A stretch of DNA of 64,000 bases from contig JBCCHB010000004.1 of assembly GCA_039028975.1 (NCBI GenBank), positions 172,130 to 236,129 on the forward strand. Direction: 5' to 3'. Numbering within the stretch: the first letter of the stretch is position 1; each line of letters starts with the position of its first letter. Made by a program: the position numbers and the translations under genes. The stretch is from JAHBNG01 sp039028975. Its GTDB lineage: Bacteria; Chloroflexota; Anaerolineae; Caldilineales; Caldilineaceae. The notes under the pieces were generated by a model that ran no database searches, was not told where the DNA came from, and was given only the letters and a program-made list of their open reading frames with translations. Shown here piece by piece: positions 51,627 to 61,286 of this stretch.

Positions 51627-52787
51627 ATGACGTCCACGATCGCTGAACACAAAAAAACGTTTGAGTCCTTACTGGCCAACGAGCGCCCTAAACTGCTGCG
51701 TTTCTGCATCCACCTGACCCACTCCTCCCAAGCGGCCGAAGACTTAACCCAAGAAGCATTGCTGACGGCTTGGCGGCAACGTGAGAAAGCCACCGATCTC
51801 AACGGAATCTCCTACTGGCTTACGGCGATTGCACGTAACGTTTGTCGAAATTGGAAGCGCCGCCAAGCTCGTGAAAGTAAACACTCGCTTCAATTCGAAC
51901 ATCATGATGGTGACGAAGAGGCTAAGTGGGAATTGGCAGACGAGGTTGATCTGGATGTTGAGCTGGAGCGGGACGAACTCATCACGCTGCTCGATCGGGC
52001 CATGGATCTTCTACCGCCGGAGACACGCGGGCTGCTGATTCAGCATTATGTTGAAGAACTGCCTCAGGCCGAATTGGCCGCCCAAATGGGGCTGAAAACG
52101 AGTACAGTGGGCGTACGACTACATCGTGGGAAGTTAGCCTTACGGAAGGCGCTATTCTCTGACTTTCGTGATGATGCGGTGGCTTACGGTTTAGTTAATC
52201 CTAGCGAAGTAACCTGGACCGAGACCCGAATTTGGTGTGTTCGTTGTGGCCAACATCGGCTCCAGGGGCAGTTTCACCATGCTAAAAATTTCTTACACTT
52301 ACGCTGTCCCAAATGTTACAGATCCTCTGGAAAAGACGAATCGATAACCCGTAGTTTTAGCACTGGATTGGAAGGTGTTAAAGCTTTTAAACCAGCTTAT
52401 TCTCGCATCTTGAAGTGGAGCTATCATTATCATTTTGAAAATGGGAATCCAAGATCTGTCACCTGTTATCTCTGTGGGCGGACTAACCCTCTTCGTTTTG
52501 GCATAGCCCCTTGGGAACAGCAGCAACTCAATTCCGTTTATGATTGGTGTGATCGATGTAATCATGGCAATGAGTCGAACAGTTGGCACTCCCGTGCTCT
52601 ATCTTTGCCCCAGGTACGCCAATTTTGGCGAAACCATCCTCGCATGGCTGAGATACCTGAACGATATGTGGAAGTAGCCAACGCGCCTTCCATCCTCGTT
52701 GGCTACGAAAGCCGAACAGACAGGTCGAAGATCGAAATTGCCTTCTCCCAGAACACCTTCGAAAATATATTTGTCAATGTGATTTAA
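51627..52787 (+). CDS. ECF sigma factor with a C-terminal double zinc-ribbon extension
   Basis: The 386-residue protein has sigma region 2 (about residues 20-80: RFCIHLTHSSQAAEDLTQEA) and region 4 (about 128-175: LPPETRGLLIQHYVEELPQAEL, HTH RLHRGKLALRKAL). A 210-residue extension follows with four Cys pairs: C204/C207, C227/C230, C280/C283 and C308/C311, which suggests two zinc ribbons. Such an extension is not part of standard ECF factors and may act as an in-built anti-sigma or sensor. It lies 12 nt upstream of an ABC exporter gene, so it may control the exporter pair. No separate anti-sigma gene is adjacent. Confidence 0.87.
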   Translation: MTSTIAEHKKTFESLLANERPKLLRFCIHLTHSSQAAEDLTQEALLTAWRQREKATDLNGISYWLTAIARNVCRNWKRRQARESKHSLQFEHHDGDEEAKWELADEVDLDVELERDELITLLDRAMDLLPPETRGLLIQHYVEELPQAELAAQMGLKTSTVGVRLHRGKLALRKALFSDFRDDAVAYGLVNPSEVTWTETRIWCVRCGQHRLQGQFHHAKNFLHLRCPKCYRSSGKDESITRSFSTGLEGVKAFKPAYSRILKWSYHYHFENGNPRSVTCYLCGRTNPLRFGIAPWEQQQLNSVYDWCDRCNHGNESNSWHSRALSLPQVRQFWRNHPRMAEIPERYVEVANAPSILVGYESRTDRSKIEIAFSQNTFENIFVNVI

Positions 52788-52799
52788 AGTGGATCAACC

Positions 52800-54647
52800 A
52801 TGACTCTATTCACTCAGAACGCGTCCGCCAAACATGCGTGGCAGGATTGGACGCGCCTACTCTCCTTTGTTCTGCCCTACCGCGGCTGGCTTGCAGTGGC
52901 CATCCTAGCGGCCTGTAGTCAAGCCGGCTTGAATATTGGGTTTGCCTTCCTCACTAGGCATCTTACCGACAGTGCTTTGGCTATGCAGATGGAGTCTTTT
53001 CTCAGCCTACTTTACTTGGCAGTAGGGCTGATTCTCGTGGGTATGTTAGCGACTTATGGAAGACGCTATGCCACAGCGTTCTACCAACTACATATGGTGC
53101 GAGATCTGCGCAATCGCGTCACCCAGCACATTCAGAAATCACCGCTGGCCCACCTAGAGACGGTTCACTCTGGCGATATTGTCACCCGTCTCAACGATGA
53201 TGTGAAACAGATAGAAGGATTTGTTAACCGCATCCCGGATCACGTTTATCAGCCAGTTCTCTTTAGCGGCGCTGTCATCTACATGTGGATGATCAGTTGG
53301 AAATTGCTGTTCGCCATTGTTGTGCTCATTCCTATCTCCGCCTTGGTATTTAACCGGGTGAGCAAACCCTTGGAGGAGAATAACCGAACCTTACAGGAGA
53401 AGCTGGCAGCCACCAACGCCTTTGTCCAAGACGTGTTGGGTGGATTGGCCATTGTGAAGGCATTTAATTTACAACCCCTATTCAGCGAAAAATATGGAGG
53501 CATTGCGACAGAGCTACAAGACAAAGGGACGACAATCGACCGAATTTCGGCCTACCTCACCATCATCTGGTTAGCGCTGCGCTTTATTCCTCAGCTGGTG
53601 GTGCCGCTCTTTGGGGGCTATCTCATGATTCAAGGCGAATTGACGGTTGGTAGTTTTCTGGCGGCTGCCAGCCTCATGTGGTATGTCTTTCAACCGGTAG
53701 AGGCTCTGCTCGATCTATTGCGGCAAATCCGCGAAACAACGCCTGCCATTCAGCGAGTACTCTCTTTTTTGGCGCAGCCAACAGAAGAAGACTTGGCATC
53801 AGAATCTACCTCATTGCAAAACGTCCATGAGGTAGATAACAATAGGGCAAGTAGCAATGAGGCGGCGAGTACTGGAACAAGCCGAAATAGAATGGGCGTG
53901 AATGGACATCTTGCAGATGAGTCAGCCATCTCATTTAACCAAGTTTCGTTTGCGTACCATGATGGCCCACCTGTACTCGCTCAATTGAACTTTGCTTTGG
54001 CTCCAGAAGAGACTGTTGCGCTGGTGGGGCCGAGTGGTGCAGGCAAATCGACTATCATTGAGTTATTATGCGGGTTTTACCAAGCACAAGATGGTCAACT
54101 CTCCGTCTTTGGTCAGGATACGCGCCAGATGTACCCAACTGAGCTACGTGAGCAGCTTTCGCTGGTCGCGCAAGAAAGCTATCTATTTCCCACAACCATC
54201 GCCGAGAACATTGGATATGGTCGATTGGATGCCAATCGTACAGATATTATTGAAGCCGCCAAAGCTGCCAACGCTCATGATTTCATTTCGTCTTTTCCCC
54301 AAGGGTACGAAACGTCCGTTGGCGAGCGCGGCAATCTATTGTCTGGCGGTCAGCGTCAGCGCATCGCTCTGGCTAGGGCCATTTTAAAAGATGCCCCTAT
54401 TCTCTTATTGGATGAACCAACGGCTGCCTTGGATACTCAATCCGAAAAGCTGGTCGAAGAAGCGTTAGATCGGTTCATGGGGAATCGCACCGTCTTGGTG
54501 ATTGCTCACCGCCTCTCTACCATCCAACGCGCCCACCGCATATTGGTACTCAATGAGGGTCGAATCGTAGAAGATGGAAGCCACCAAAGCTTGCTGGCCC
54601 AAGAAGGTCTCTATCATAAGTTATACGTGAAGCAGGTAGCAGTGTAA
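52800..54647 (+). CDS. ABC exporter, half-transporter 1
   Basis: The 615-residue protein has a six-helix membrane domain (about residues 15-320) and an ATPase domain (from about 375) with Walker A GPSGAGKST, LSGGQRQR, LLLDEPTAALD (catalytic Glu present) and IAHRLST. A Ser/Asn-rich linker joins them. It pairs with the next gene, so the working unit is probably a heterodimeric exporter of a lipid, peptide or drug. It starts 12 nt after the sigma factor gene. Confidence 0.93.
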   Translation: MTLFTQNASAKHAWQDWTRLLSFVLPYRGWLAVAILAACSQAGLNIGFAFLTRHLTDSALAMQMESFLSLLYLAVGLILVGMLATYGRRYATAFYQLHMVRDLRNRVTQHIQKSPLAHLETVHSGDIVTRLNDDVKQIEGFVNRIPDHVYQPVLFSGAVIYMWMISWKLLFAIVVLIPISALVFNRVSKPLEENNRTLQEKLAATNAFVQDVLGGLAIVKAFNLQPLFSEKYGGIATELQDKGTTIDRISAYLTIIWLALRFIPQLVVPLFGGYLMIQGELTVGSFLAAASLMWYVFQPVEALLDLLRQIRETTPAIQRVLSFLAQPTEEDLASESTSLQNVHEVDNNRASSNEAASTGTSRNRMGVNGHLADESAISFNQVSFAYHDGPPVLAQLNFALAPEETVALVGPSGAGKSTIIELLCGFYQAQDGQLSVFGQDTRQMYPTELREQLSLVAQESYLFPTTIAENIGYGRLDANRTDIIEAAKAANAHDFISSFPQGYETSVGERGNLLSGGQRQRIALARAILKDAPILLLDEPTAALDTQSEKLVEEALDRFMGNRTVLVIAHRLSTIQRAHRILVLNEGRIVEDGSHQSLLAQEGLYHKLYVKQVAV

Positions 54648-54729
54648 GTCCAAGGTCCAAGGTCTAAGGTCCAAAGTCCAAAGTCCAAAGACTAATGACC
54701 AAGGACTAATGACCAAGGACTAATGACCA
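54648..54729. repeat. Heptamer tandem tract between the two ABC exporter genes
   Basis: Units of GTCCAAG/GTCTAAG/GTCCAAA are followed by four ACTAATGACCAAGG-like units. The second exporter's ATG lies directly at the end of the last unit, so the repeat forms its translation start context, without a ribosome binding site. Confidence 0.8.
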
Positions 54730-56574
54730 ATGTTAGGAAAACTTCGCCAGCACGAATTGATTCGCATGTTGACCTATCTTCAACCAAATATCCCTACCTA
54801 TTTAGGCTTGCTCTTCATAAACGCCTTGATTGTGGCCATTCTGTGGAACGTGATCCTCGCCTTTATCTTAAAGGAGGTGGTTGATAGTGCAGTGCAAGGG
54901 GAATGGGCGTCATTACAGCAGGCTTTTTTATTCGCTTGTTTGGCCCTCTTTGCGGGTGTTCCGGCGGGCTGCTATGTCCAGTATCGAATCAGCGTCTACA
55001 CCCGTAAAACACTGACCGGATTAAGGTTGCATGCCTTTCGTCAAATGATCAATCTGCCCCTTACTCAGGCTGAAGGCCAGCATTCAGGTGACCTGATATC
55101 TCGTCTGACCAACGATTTAGGAGGGCTTCACGAATTCTATGTAGAGCGGATCAGTAGCGTGATCTTTGTCAGTTCATATGGCATTATCGTCATCGGAGCG
55201 ATCTTCCGTTTGGATTGGCGCTTCGGTCTGATTAGCCTCCTGCTTGGCTTGATCACTACCCGCATTAGTGCCTGGTTTATCCCTCCCATGCGTACGGTAA
55301 GCGATGCAATCCAAGACAATTTAGGTCGGCTCACGGAACGGCTTGTTGATTTGCTGCAAGGATTAAGGGTGACCAAGCTTTTTCAGATTGAGAGTGCTAT
55401 TCATCAAGCGTATGTAGTGGAAAACAATGCCTTAACAAATCGGCAGATGGAGCGGGCACGCCTCGATACTTTTTTGGGTACAACGGACTTTGTTTTTGGC
55501 CATCTCAAATCGATTGGTCTGTTAGCGCTTGGTCTCTATCTGCTCTTGCTTGGCTACCCGATTGAGGTTGGAACCATTGCCGCAATAATCTATTTGCAGG
55601 GTATTGCCGACTACGTCTTTCGTGACTTTGGCAATGTACTGACCGATTTACAAAAATCCTTGGCTGGCGCTCGCCGCGTGCTCGAACTGCTAGATGTTGA
55701 CACTGAACAACCGTCCGCAATACAGCCCATTTCTGGGGAAATCGCTCCAAGACAAACTGGGTCACAGCCAATCATTTCACAGCAAACCGCTCCAGCCCAC
55801 CACAATGAAACACTTCCCTCCGATGCCATGATATTAGCAGAGAATATCAGGTATGAATATGTTAGGGAGGATAGGTCCAAACTAACCGCTTTACAGAATA
55901 TTGAGCTGACGATTCCGACTGGTCAGGTGGCAGCATTAGTGGGATCGAGTGGTGGAGGCAAAAGCACGCTGCTCAAAGTGCTATTAGGGCTATACCCAAT
56001 TCAACAGGGTACCTTGGCCAGTGGAGGAAGAATCAGCTCAACCTATTCGCTAGCAGCCTGGCGAGATCGCATGGCTTATGTGCCGCAAGAAGCCTATCTC
56101 TTTGCAGATACCATTGCAGAGAATATCCGCTATGGTAAGCCAACAGCAACGGAAGAAGAGATCTACGCAGCGGCTCAAGCGGCCAACGCCCATGACTTTA
56201 TTCTAGAGCAGCCTGATGGATATGACACGTGGGTGGGTGAACGGGGTACCAGCTTGTCTGGCGGGCAACGCCAGCGGATCGCCATTGCCCGAGCGCTCCT
56301 CAAAGATGCGCCTATTCTGCTGTTGGATGAGGCCACATCGGCCCTGGATTCTGATGCAGAACAGCAAGTTCAGGAAGCGTTGAAGGTGCTCATGCAAGGT
56401 CGTACGACGATTGCCGTGGCCCATCGTCTCTCGACCATTGAACATGCGGATCGGATTTATGTGATGGATAATGGAGAAATTGTTGAGGAGGGTACTCATA
56501 CAGATCTTCTCGCTAGGAATGGACAGTACCATCAGCTCTACCATGCCCAGTTCCAGCGAGGTTCGTTACTATAG
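54730..56574 (+). CDS. ABC exporter, half-transporter 2
   Basis: The 614-residue protein has the same layout as its neighbour: six helices (about residues 20-320), a linker, and an ATPase with GSSGGGKST, LSGGQRQR, LLLDEATSALD and AVAHRLST, all intact, so both ATPase sites look competent. It begins 82 nt after the first exporter gene, and the tandem repeat tract fills the gap. Both genes are expected to form one heterodimer. Confidence 0.93.
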   Translation: MLGKLRQHELIRMLTYLQPNIPTYLGLLFINALIVAILWNVILAFILKEVVDSAVQGEWASLQQAFLFACLALFAGVPAGCYVQYRISVYTRKTLTGLRLHAFRQMINLPLTQAEGQHSGDLISRLTNDLGGLHEFYVERISSVIFVSSYGIIVIGAIFRLDWRFGLISLLLGLITTRISAWFIPPMRTVSDAIQDNLGRLTERLVDLLQGLRVTKLFQIESAIHQAYVVENNALTNRQMERARLDTFLGTTDFVFGHLKSIGLLALGLYLLLLGYPIEVGTIAAIIYLQGIADYVFRDFGNVLTDLQKSLAGARRVLELLDVDTEQPSAIQPISGEIAPRQTGSQPIISQQTAPAHHNETLPSDAMILAENIRYEYVREDRSKLTALQNIELTIPTGQVAALVGSSGGGKSTLLKVLLGLYPIQQGTLASGGRISSTYSLAAWRDRMAYVPQEAYLFADTIAENIRYGKPTATEEEIYAAAQAANAHDFILEQPDGYDTWVGERGTSLSGGQRQRIAIARALLKDAPILLLDEATSALDSDAEQQVQEALKVLMQGRTTIAVAHRLSTIEHADRIYVMDNGEIVEEGTHTDLLARNGQYHQLYHAQFQRGSLL

Positions 56575-56630
56575 AGCATGGCTATTGATGATTGGAAGAA
56601 AACAGTACGAGGAGCAGGGTCAAGGACACA

Positions 56631-57605
56631 ATGAAGAACATCTTAATAGAAAGCGAAATAATTGCCGATATTGTTTCATCACGCTACACCATCGGCAAAC
56701 TGACCAATTGCCAACTGATTCGAGAAGGGTTCAATCATAACTACCTCGTTGAAACCAATGAGAAAAAATATGTGTTAAGAGTCTACATGACCGACAAATA
56801 TTATGTTCGTGATGCAGATGATTTTCGATTCGAGTTGGCGCTGCTCAACTATCTGCTAGACCAAGGCTTGTCCGTTGCCCAGCCTGTCACCAACAATGAA
56901 GGTGAATGGTTAACTACCCAGCAGTTAGTGGATAAGAGCCGTCATATGGCCCTTTTTCACTTTGCACCAGGTGTCGAACTAGACAAAGCTGGAGAACGTG
57001 GTGACTTGGAGCCGAACGATATTTGGACACTTGGCCAGCTCACAGCACGACTTCATCAAGCAATGGATGGCTTTCAGAGCCGTTATCATCGATACCATCT
57101 TAATTGTTCAACCTATCTACTAGATAAATCGCTAGAAATTCTCGAGACGCATTTAGCAAAGCGCAATATGGGTAACGTCTCCTTTTTCTATCCATATGCG
57201 GAAAAAATTCGTCATCAAGTCAGTATGTTACCACAGGTGACTCCAGCTTACGGTCTGATCCACGCCGATCTGCATGGTAACAATATCTTTTTCGATGCGG
57301 AAGTTGGTCTAACACTCATTGACTTTGATCACTGTGCCTATGGGTGGCGTGCTTATGATATTGCCCCTGGAATAACTAATTCAGACCTTTCAGATATGCT
57401 CCTAGCAGGATATGAATCAGTGCGTGCCTTTTCCAATCTGGAGAAAGAACTAATGTCCACGTTCACTCACCTACGCGATATCTGGGACATCGGTGATATT
57501 CTCTATTACAAGCCACTTTGGGGTCAGACGCCATCAGATGAAGAACTTGAAAAATCCGTGGCCCGGTTGCATAACTTGATGAAGCAGGGTATAGATTCCA
57601 ATTGA
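56631..57605 (+). CDS. Aminoglycoside phosphotransferase-fold kinase
   Basis: The 324-residue protein has the APH fold: an N-lobe (LIREGFNHNYLVET and a YVLRVY lysine-type strand) and a C-lobe with the catalytic loop HADLHGNN near residue 211 and DFDHCAYG as the metal-binding motif. It resembles homoserine kinase type II/SrkA relatives and could phosphorylate a small molecule or a protein. ATG 56631 has AAGGA upstream; an in-frame ATG at 56592 is less likely. Its gene follows the exporter pair by 56 nt, so it may modify the exported compound or confer resistance. Confidence 0.85.
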   Translation: MKNILIESEIIADIVSSRYTIGKLTNCQLIREGFNHNYLVETNEKKYVLRVYMTDKYYVRDADDFRFELALLNYLLDQGLSVAQPVTNNEGEWLTTQQLVDKSRHMALFHFAPGVELDKAGERGDLEPNDIWTLGQLTARLHQAMDGFQSRYHRYHLNCSTYLLDKSLEILETHLAKRNMGNVSFFYPYAEKIRHQVSMLPQVTPAYGLIHADLHGNNIFFDAEVGLTLIDFDHCAYGWRAYDIAPGITNSDLSDMLLAGYESVRAFSNLEKELMSTFTHLRDIWDIGDILYYKPLWGQTPSDEELEKSVARLHNLMKQGIDSN

Positions 57606-57633
57606 AAACGCTCACCGATACAGGCGAGCGTTT
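57606..57633. terminator. Hairpin between convergent APH-like and BON-like genes
   Basis: AAACGCTC pairs with GAGCGTTT. The T-run after it is short (CATATTT). The position between convergent genes supports a bidirectional role. Confidence 0.5.
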
Positions 57634-57672
57634 CATATTTCAGTAAAGTAGAGATAATACCAAACCCGTTGA

Positions 57673-57933
57673 TTACACTTGTACAACTCCTACACGAATA
57701 TGGTCTTCAATCTGCGCAAACTCAAGCCTAGCACCCTGTAGGCTATTCAGCACAGCATCCATGGCCCGGCTTTTTTCCCGTTCCGAATTGGCATTGCCTT
57801 CGAGTTTGACAATTCCTTTTTCACTGACAACAATCAAGTTGGATGAGTTGATCATTGACTCCAGCTCCAGCGCATTTTCCGCGCACAGCATAATTTCGTC
57901 ATCCTTGTACTTCTTACCAAATAGAGACAACAT
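57673..57933 (-). CDS. Small BON-like domain protein
   Basis: The 86-residue protein has a beta-alpha-beta-beta pattern: NLIVVSEKGIVKLEGNANSE, a helix SREKSRAMDAVLN and a final IEDHIRVGVVQV strand, as in BON domains (usually envelope or membrane binding). No signal peptide is present. The start has AAGGAGG at ideal spacing, so translation is likely strong. The function is unknown. Confidence 0.7.
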   Translation of the reverse strand: MLSLFGKKYKDDEIMLCAENALELESMINSSNLIVVSEKGIVKLEGNANSEREKSRAMDAVLNSLQGARLEFAQIEDHIRVGVVQV

Positions 57934-58156
57934 GGATTTTCCTCCTTGTTAGACTATACCTGTACATCGATGAGAAACAACTGCTAGCTATCCATCTTTT
58001 TTGTATGAAGACGGTGTCGACTCATTGTAAGAGGAAGGCATGGGCATGTCAATGGAATAACCTTACGATTTACAAACGAATCCCCCACATTTCCCTGGTT
58101 TTTGGGCAACAGTTTGTCCGCCCTCAACGTGGAAATAAGGGCAACCGTTCACGTCC

Positions 58157-58198
58157 CCTGAGCTTGTCGAAGGGGAAACCCGGCTTCGACAAGCTCAG
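58157..58198. repeat. REP-like palindrome CTGAGCTTGTCGAAG
   Basis: CTGAGCTTGTCGAAG and CTTCGACAAGCTCAG form a hairpin about 42 bp across. This palindrome is known from many bacterial genomes. It lies about 40 nt downstream of serS. Confidence 0.75.
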
Positions 58199-58238
58199 CC
58201 TACGAGGGGATGGGAATGATTGGGAATAGGGGAGATCC

Positions 58239-59522
58239 TCACCTCGTAATAACCTCTAATCCACCCATATAGGGGCGCAGAACCTCTGGCACCTCCACGC
58301 TTCCATCCGCCCGCTGATAGTTCTCTAGTATAGCAATGATAATCCGAGGTAATGCCATACCAGAACCATTTAGTGTATGAACAAACTCAGGCCGAGCACC
58401 TTCCTCCGGCCGATAGCGAATGTTGGCGCGCCTGGCCTGAAAGTCTCGGAACCATGAACAAGAAGAGACCTCCAGCCATTCCTCACAGCCTGCTGCCCAG
58501 ACTTCCAGATCAAACTTGATGCAGGCGACAAAGGAGAGATCGCCTGTGGCAATGGCAACCCGACGATAAGGCAAGCCTAAACGTTCTAACAGCACCTCTG
58601 CGCTACGCGTCAGGGACTCTAACTCATCTCGACCAGTGGCTGGCTCTACAAACTTAACCATCTCCACCTTATGAAATTGGAGGACCCGCTTGATGCCACG
58701 TACATCCCGTCCGGCAGAGACCTTCTCCCGACGGAAACAAGGCGTAGAGGCCACATAATAGAGTGGCAACTGGCCTGGCCCAATAATTTCATCTCGATAG
58801 AGATTGGTGACAGGAACTTCAGCGGTTGGAATAAACCAATAGTCCTCCTCTGCATCTCTGAAGAGCACGTCGCCAAACTTGGGCAGATTTCCCGTTCCAG
58901 TCATCGTGTCAGTCCGCACCATAAAGGGTGGGTAGACCTCTTCATAGCCATGTTCGTTGGTATGAACATCTAGGAAAAAATTAGTCAGCGCCCGCTGTAG
59001 CTTCGCCCCAGCCTTCTTAAGAAAATACATGCGGCTGCCAGCGACTTTGGCCCCTCTCTCCATATCGATAATATCTAGATTTTCGCCGATGTCCCAGCTT
59101 TCCTGTTGCTCAAAATCAAAGGTTGGTTTGGTACCCCACTCATGCACCACCTCATTACCCTCTTCATCAGGAGCCACCGGTACATCAGGCTCGGGTATGT
59201 TAGGAATACGCAACATGGCATCCAAAAAATCAGCCTCCAACGCACGCAGACTTTCGTCCAAAGTGGCAATTTCATCCCCAATTTTGCTCATTCTCTCCTT
59301 AAGCGTATTGGCCTCTTCAACCTTTTTGGCTTTAAAGAGGTTGCCTATCTCCTTAGATCCGCTGTTGCGCTCTGCCCGCAAAATTTCTACGCGACCCAAC
59401 ACATCTCTGCGGGCCTCATCCAGTTCCAATGCCCGCTCCCAAGGTGCCTCTGCATCATTCAACAACTCCATGGCTTTCGCCAATTCCTCGCGGTTTTCCC
59501 GCATCCATTTGATGTCTAACAT
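58239..59522 (-). CDS. serS: Seryl-tRNA synthetase
   Basis: The 427-residue class II synthetase has an N-terminal coiled-coil tRNA arm (about residues 28-105), motif 2 in CFRREKVSAGRDV and motif 3 in GSGMALPRIIIAILEN with the conserved Arg. It charges tRNA-Ser. A T-box leader upstream controls it, matching valS. The BON-like gene lies downstream on the same strand, with a REP-like palindrome in the gap. A 63-nt tandem repeat tract (59552-59611) lies between the T-box terminator and the start codon. Confidence 0.96.
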   Translation of the reverse strand: MLDIKWMRENREELAKAMELLNDAEAPWERALELDEARRDVLGRVEILRAERNSGSKEIGNLFKAKKVEEANTLKERMSKIGDEIATLDESLRALEADFLDAMLRIPNIPEPDVPVAPDEEGNEVVHEWGTKPTFDFEQQESWDIGENLDIIDMERGAKVAGSRMYFLKKAGAKLQRALTNFFLDVHTNEHGYEEVYPPFMVRTDTMTGTGNLPKFGDVLFRDAEEDYWFIPTAEVPVTNLYRDEIIGPGQLPLYYVASTPCFRREKVSAGRDVRGIKRVLQFHKVEMVKFVEPATGRDELESLTRSAEVLLERLGLPYRRVAIATGDLSFVACIKFDLEVWAAGCEEWLEVSSCSWFRDFQARRANIRYRPEEGARPEFVHTLNGSGMALPRIIIAILENYQRADGSVEVPEVLRPYMGGLEVITR

Positions 59523-59551
59523 GATTTCCTCGAATTTGATAAAGGTGGCTT

Positions 59552-59611
59552 GTCAGCTTGTCAGCCCTTCAGCCTGTCAGCTGCAAACCTGCAAACCTGC
59601 AAACCTGCAAA
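59552..59611. repeat. 8-bp tandem tract between T-box and serS start
   Basis: GCAAACCT occurs four times in a row, preceded by CAGCTTGTCAGCCCTTCAGCCTGTCAGCT-type units. The tract lies between the serS T-box terminator and the start codon. Confidence 0.8.
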
Positions 59612-59612
59612 C

Positions 59613-59870
59613 AAAAAAGCCCCATTCATCCTATTATCAGGACGAATGGGGCTTACGTGGTGCCACCTGATTTTGCCGAGAGATCATATCTACCCTAATC
59701 CAATAGATGAAGTTCGTCTCTGCCTTCATTCAGATAACGGTCTGGGGACCGCCTGGTCATTTCCTACCAGGAACTCAAGAGGGGCTAATTGATGAATACC
59801 TTGTTGCCTCGCACCAACCGGCAACTCTCTGAAAAGGGAACATTCAATCAATCTTGTCCTCTGTCAAAGT
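59613..59870 (-). promoter_or_regulatory. T-box riboswitch leader of serS
   Basis: On the minus strand it has a stem I with AGAGAG followed by GCCGGTTGGTGCGAGGC, a candidate Ser specifier (TCC in GAGTTCCTGG), the T-box core GGTGGCACCACG (59656-59668) and a terminator (AAGCCCCATTCGTCC against GGATGAATGGGGC with T6). It would raise serS expression when tRNA-Ser is uncharged. Boundary and specifier are by eye. Confidence 0.92.
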
Positions 59871-60295
59871 TGTTGATTGCTGATTCATTTTGTTACACTT
59901 TAGCAGAGAATCAATTAGATGTCAACCCCTAATTGTGGGGGGTTTGTGTCTTTGTGTTATTTTTGTGTAAATAATAAATAGCACCACGATACAGAGTTCT
60001 TCGGTGCGGTAGTGTTCAAAAGAATAGTTTTCTATAGCTATATTGTAGAGAGAACTGGCTACTACAGTGTTCGAAAAGTTATGATAGTTTAAGACGGGTC
60101 AATCGTAGGTGCGGTCCCAGTTTCCTGAGGACAAGCTTGTAACCGCACGAACATCGAAAACCCCGTCTTTTCTCTTGAAAATGAGTGCTCGGCCATGTTT
60201 GCGCAGTTGAAAACAGCGCCTACGTCTAAACGGTCAAAACGCTGGTAACAGTGAAGTAGAGATTAAGATAAGAGTAGAAAAGATGGAGGCAGTTT

Positions 60296-61282
60296 TTGGA
60301 AGATGCTTATGCGGGGCGGAATGTACTTATTACTGGCGGGCTTGGCTTTATTGGCTCAAATTTAGCCGCTCGTCTGGTGGAATGGGGCGCAAAAGTTTGC
60401 TTGGTTGACAGCTTGATTCCTGAATATGGAGGAAACCTTTTTAATATTCAGTCGATTGAGGAACGCGTTACGGTGAATATCTCTGACGTACGAGATGAGC
60501 ACGCCATGCGCTACCTAATTCAAGGCCAAGACTATCTCTTTAATTTGGCTGGGCAGACGAGTCATCTCGATTCCATGCAGGAGCCTTTTGCAGATTTGGA
60601 GATCAACTGTCGCGCACAGCTTTCTGTTTTGGAAGTCTGCCGCAAGTACAATCCCACTATTAAGGTGATCTTTGCCAGTACTCGCCAAATTTACGGCAAA
60701 CCAGCTTACTTACCGGTTGATGAAAAACATCTTCTAGCACCCGTTGACGTAAATGGCATCAATAAGATGGCAGGCGAATGGTATCACATCCTCTATAATA
60801 ATGCTTATGGCATTCGGGCAACTGCTTTGCGATTGACGAACACTTATGGACCAAGGATGCGGGTGAAAGACGCACGCCAAACCTTCTTAGGCATCTGGAT
60901 TCGACTGCTACTTGAAGGCCGGCCCATACAGGTTTTTGGCGATGGCAAACAACTACGTGACTTTAACTATGTGGATGATGTTGTTGATGCCATGTTAGTG
61001 GCTGGGGCTAGCGAGCAGGCCAATGGACAGATTTACAACCTGGGTAGCCAGGAGGTGATCAATCTGGCGGATCTTGCTGAGACGTTAGTTGAATTAAATG
61101 GAGAGGGACAGGCAAAATTGATTCCATTTCCACCCAATCGCAAATCAATTGACATCGGCGATTATTATGCCGACTATCGTAAAATTGAAGACGAGTTAGG
61201 TTGGTCGCCCTGTGTCTCCTTGCGAGTGGGGTTAACCCGTACCTTAAATTTCTATCGGCAGAGTTTAAAACATTACCAATAA
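60296..61282 (+). CDS. NAD-dependent epimerase/dehydratase (nucleotide-sugar)
   Basis: The 328-residue extended SDR has GGLGFIGSN at the cofactor site, a FNLAGQTSHLDS loop and the catalytic block ASTRQIYG with a later NGINKMAGE. The usual YxxxK motif reads N-G-I-N-K here, so the catalytic Tyr appears to be Asn; this may define a subgroup or indicate altered chemistry. The start is TTG 60296 with GGAGG 7 nt upstream. It heads a nucleotide-sugar module with the aminotransferase 4 nt downstream and an oxidoreductase further on. Confidence 0.88.
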   Translation: MEDAYAGRNVLITGGLGFIGSNLAARLVEWGAKVCLVDSLIPEYGGNLFNIQSIEERVTVNISDVRDEHAMRYLIQGQDYLFNLAGQTSHLDSMQEPFADLEINCRAQLSVLEVCRKYNPTIKVIFASTRQIYGKPAYLPVDEKHLLAPVDVNGINKMAGEWYHILYNNAYGIRATALRLTNTYGPRMRVKDARQTFLGIWIRLLLEGRPIQVFGDGKQLRDFNYVDDVVDAMLVAGASEQANGQIYNLGSQEVINLADLAETLVELNGEGQAKLIPFPPNRKSIDIGDYYADYRKIEDELGWSPCVSLRVGLTRTLNFYRQSLKHYQ

Positions 61283-61286
61283 TAGT

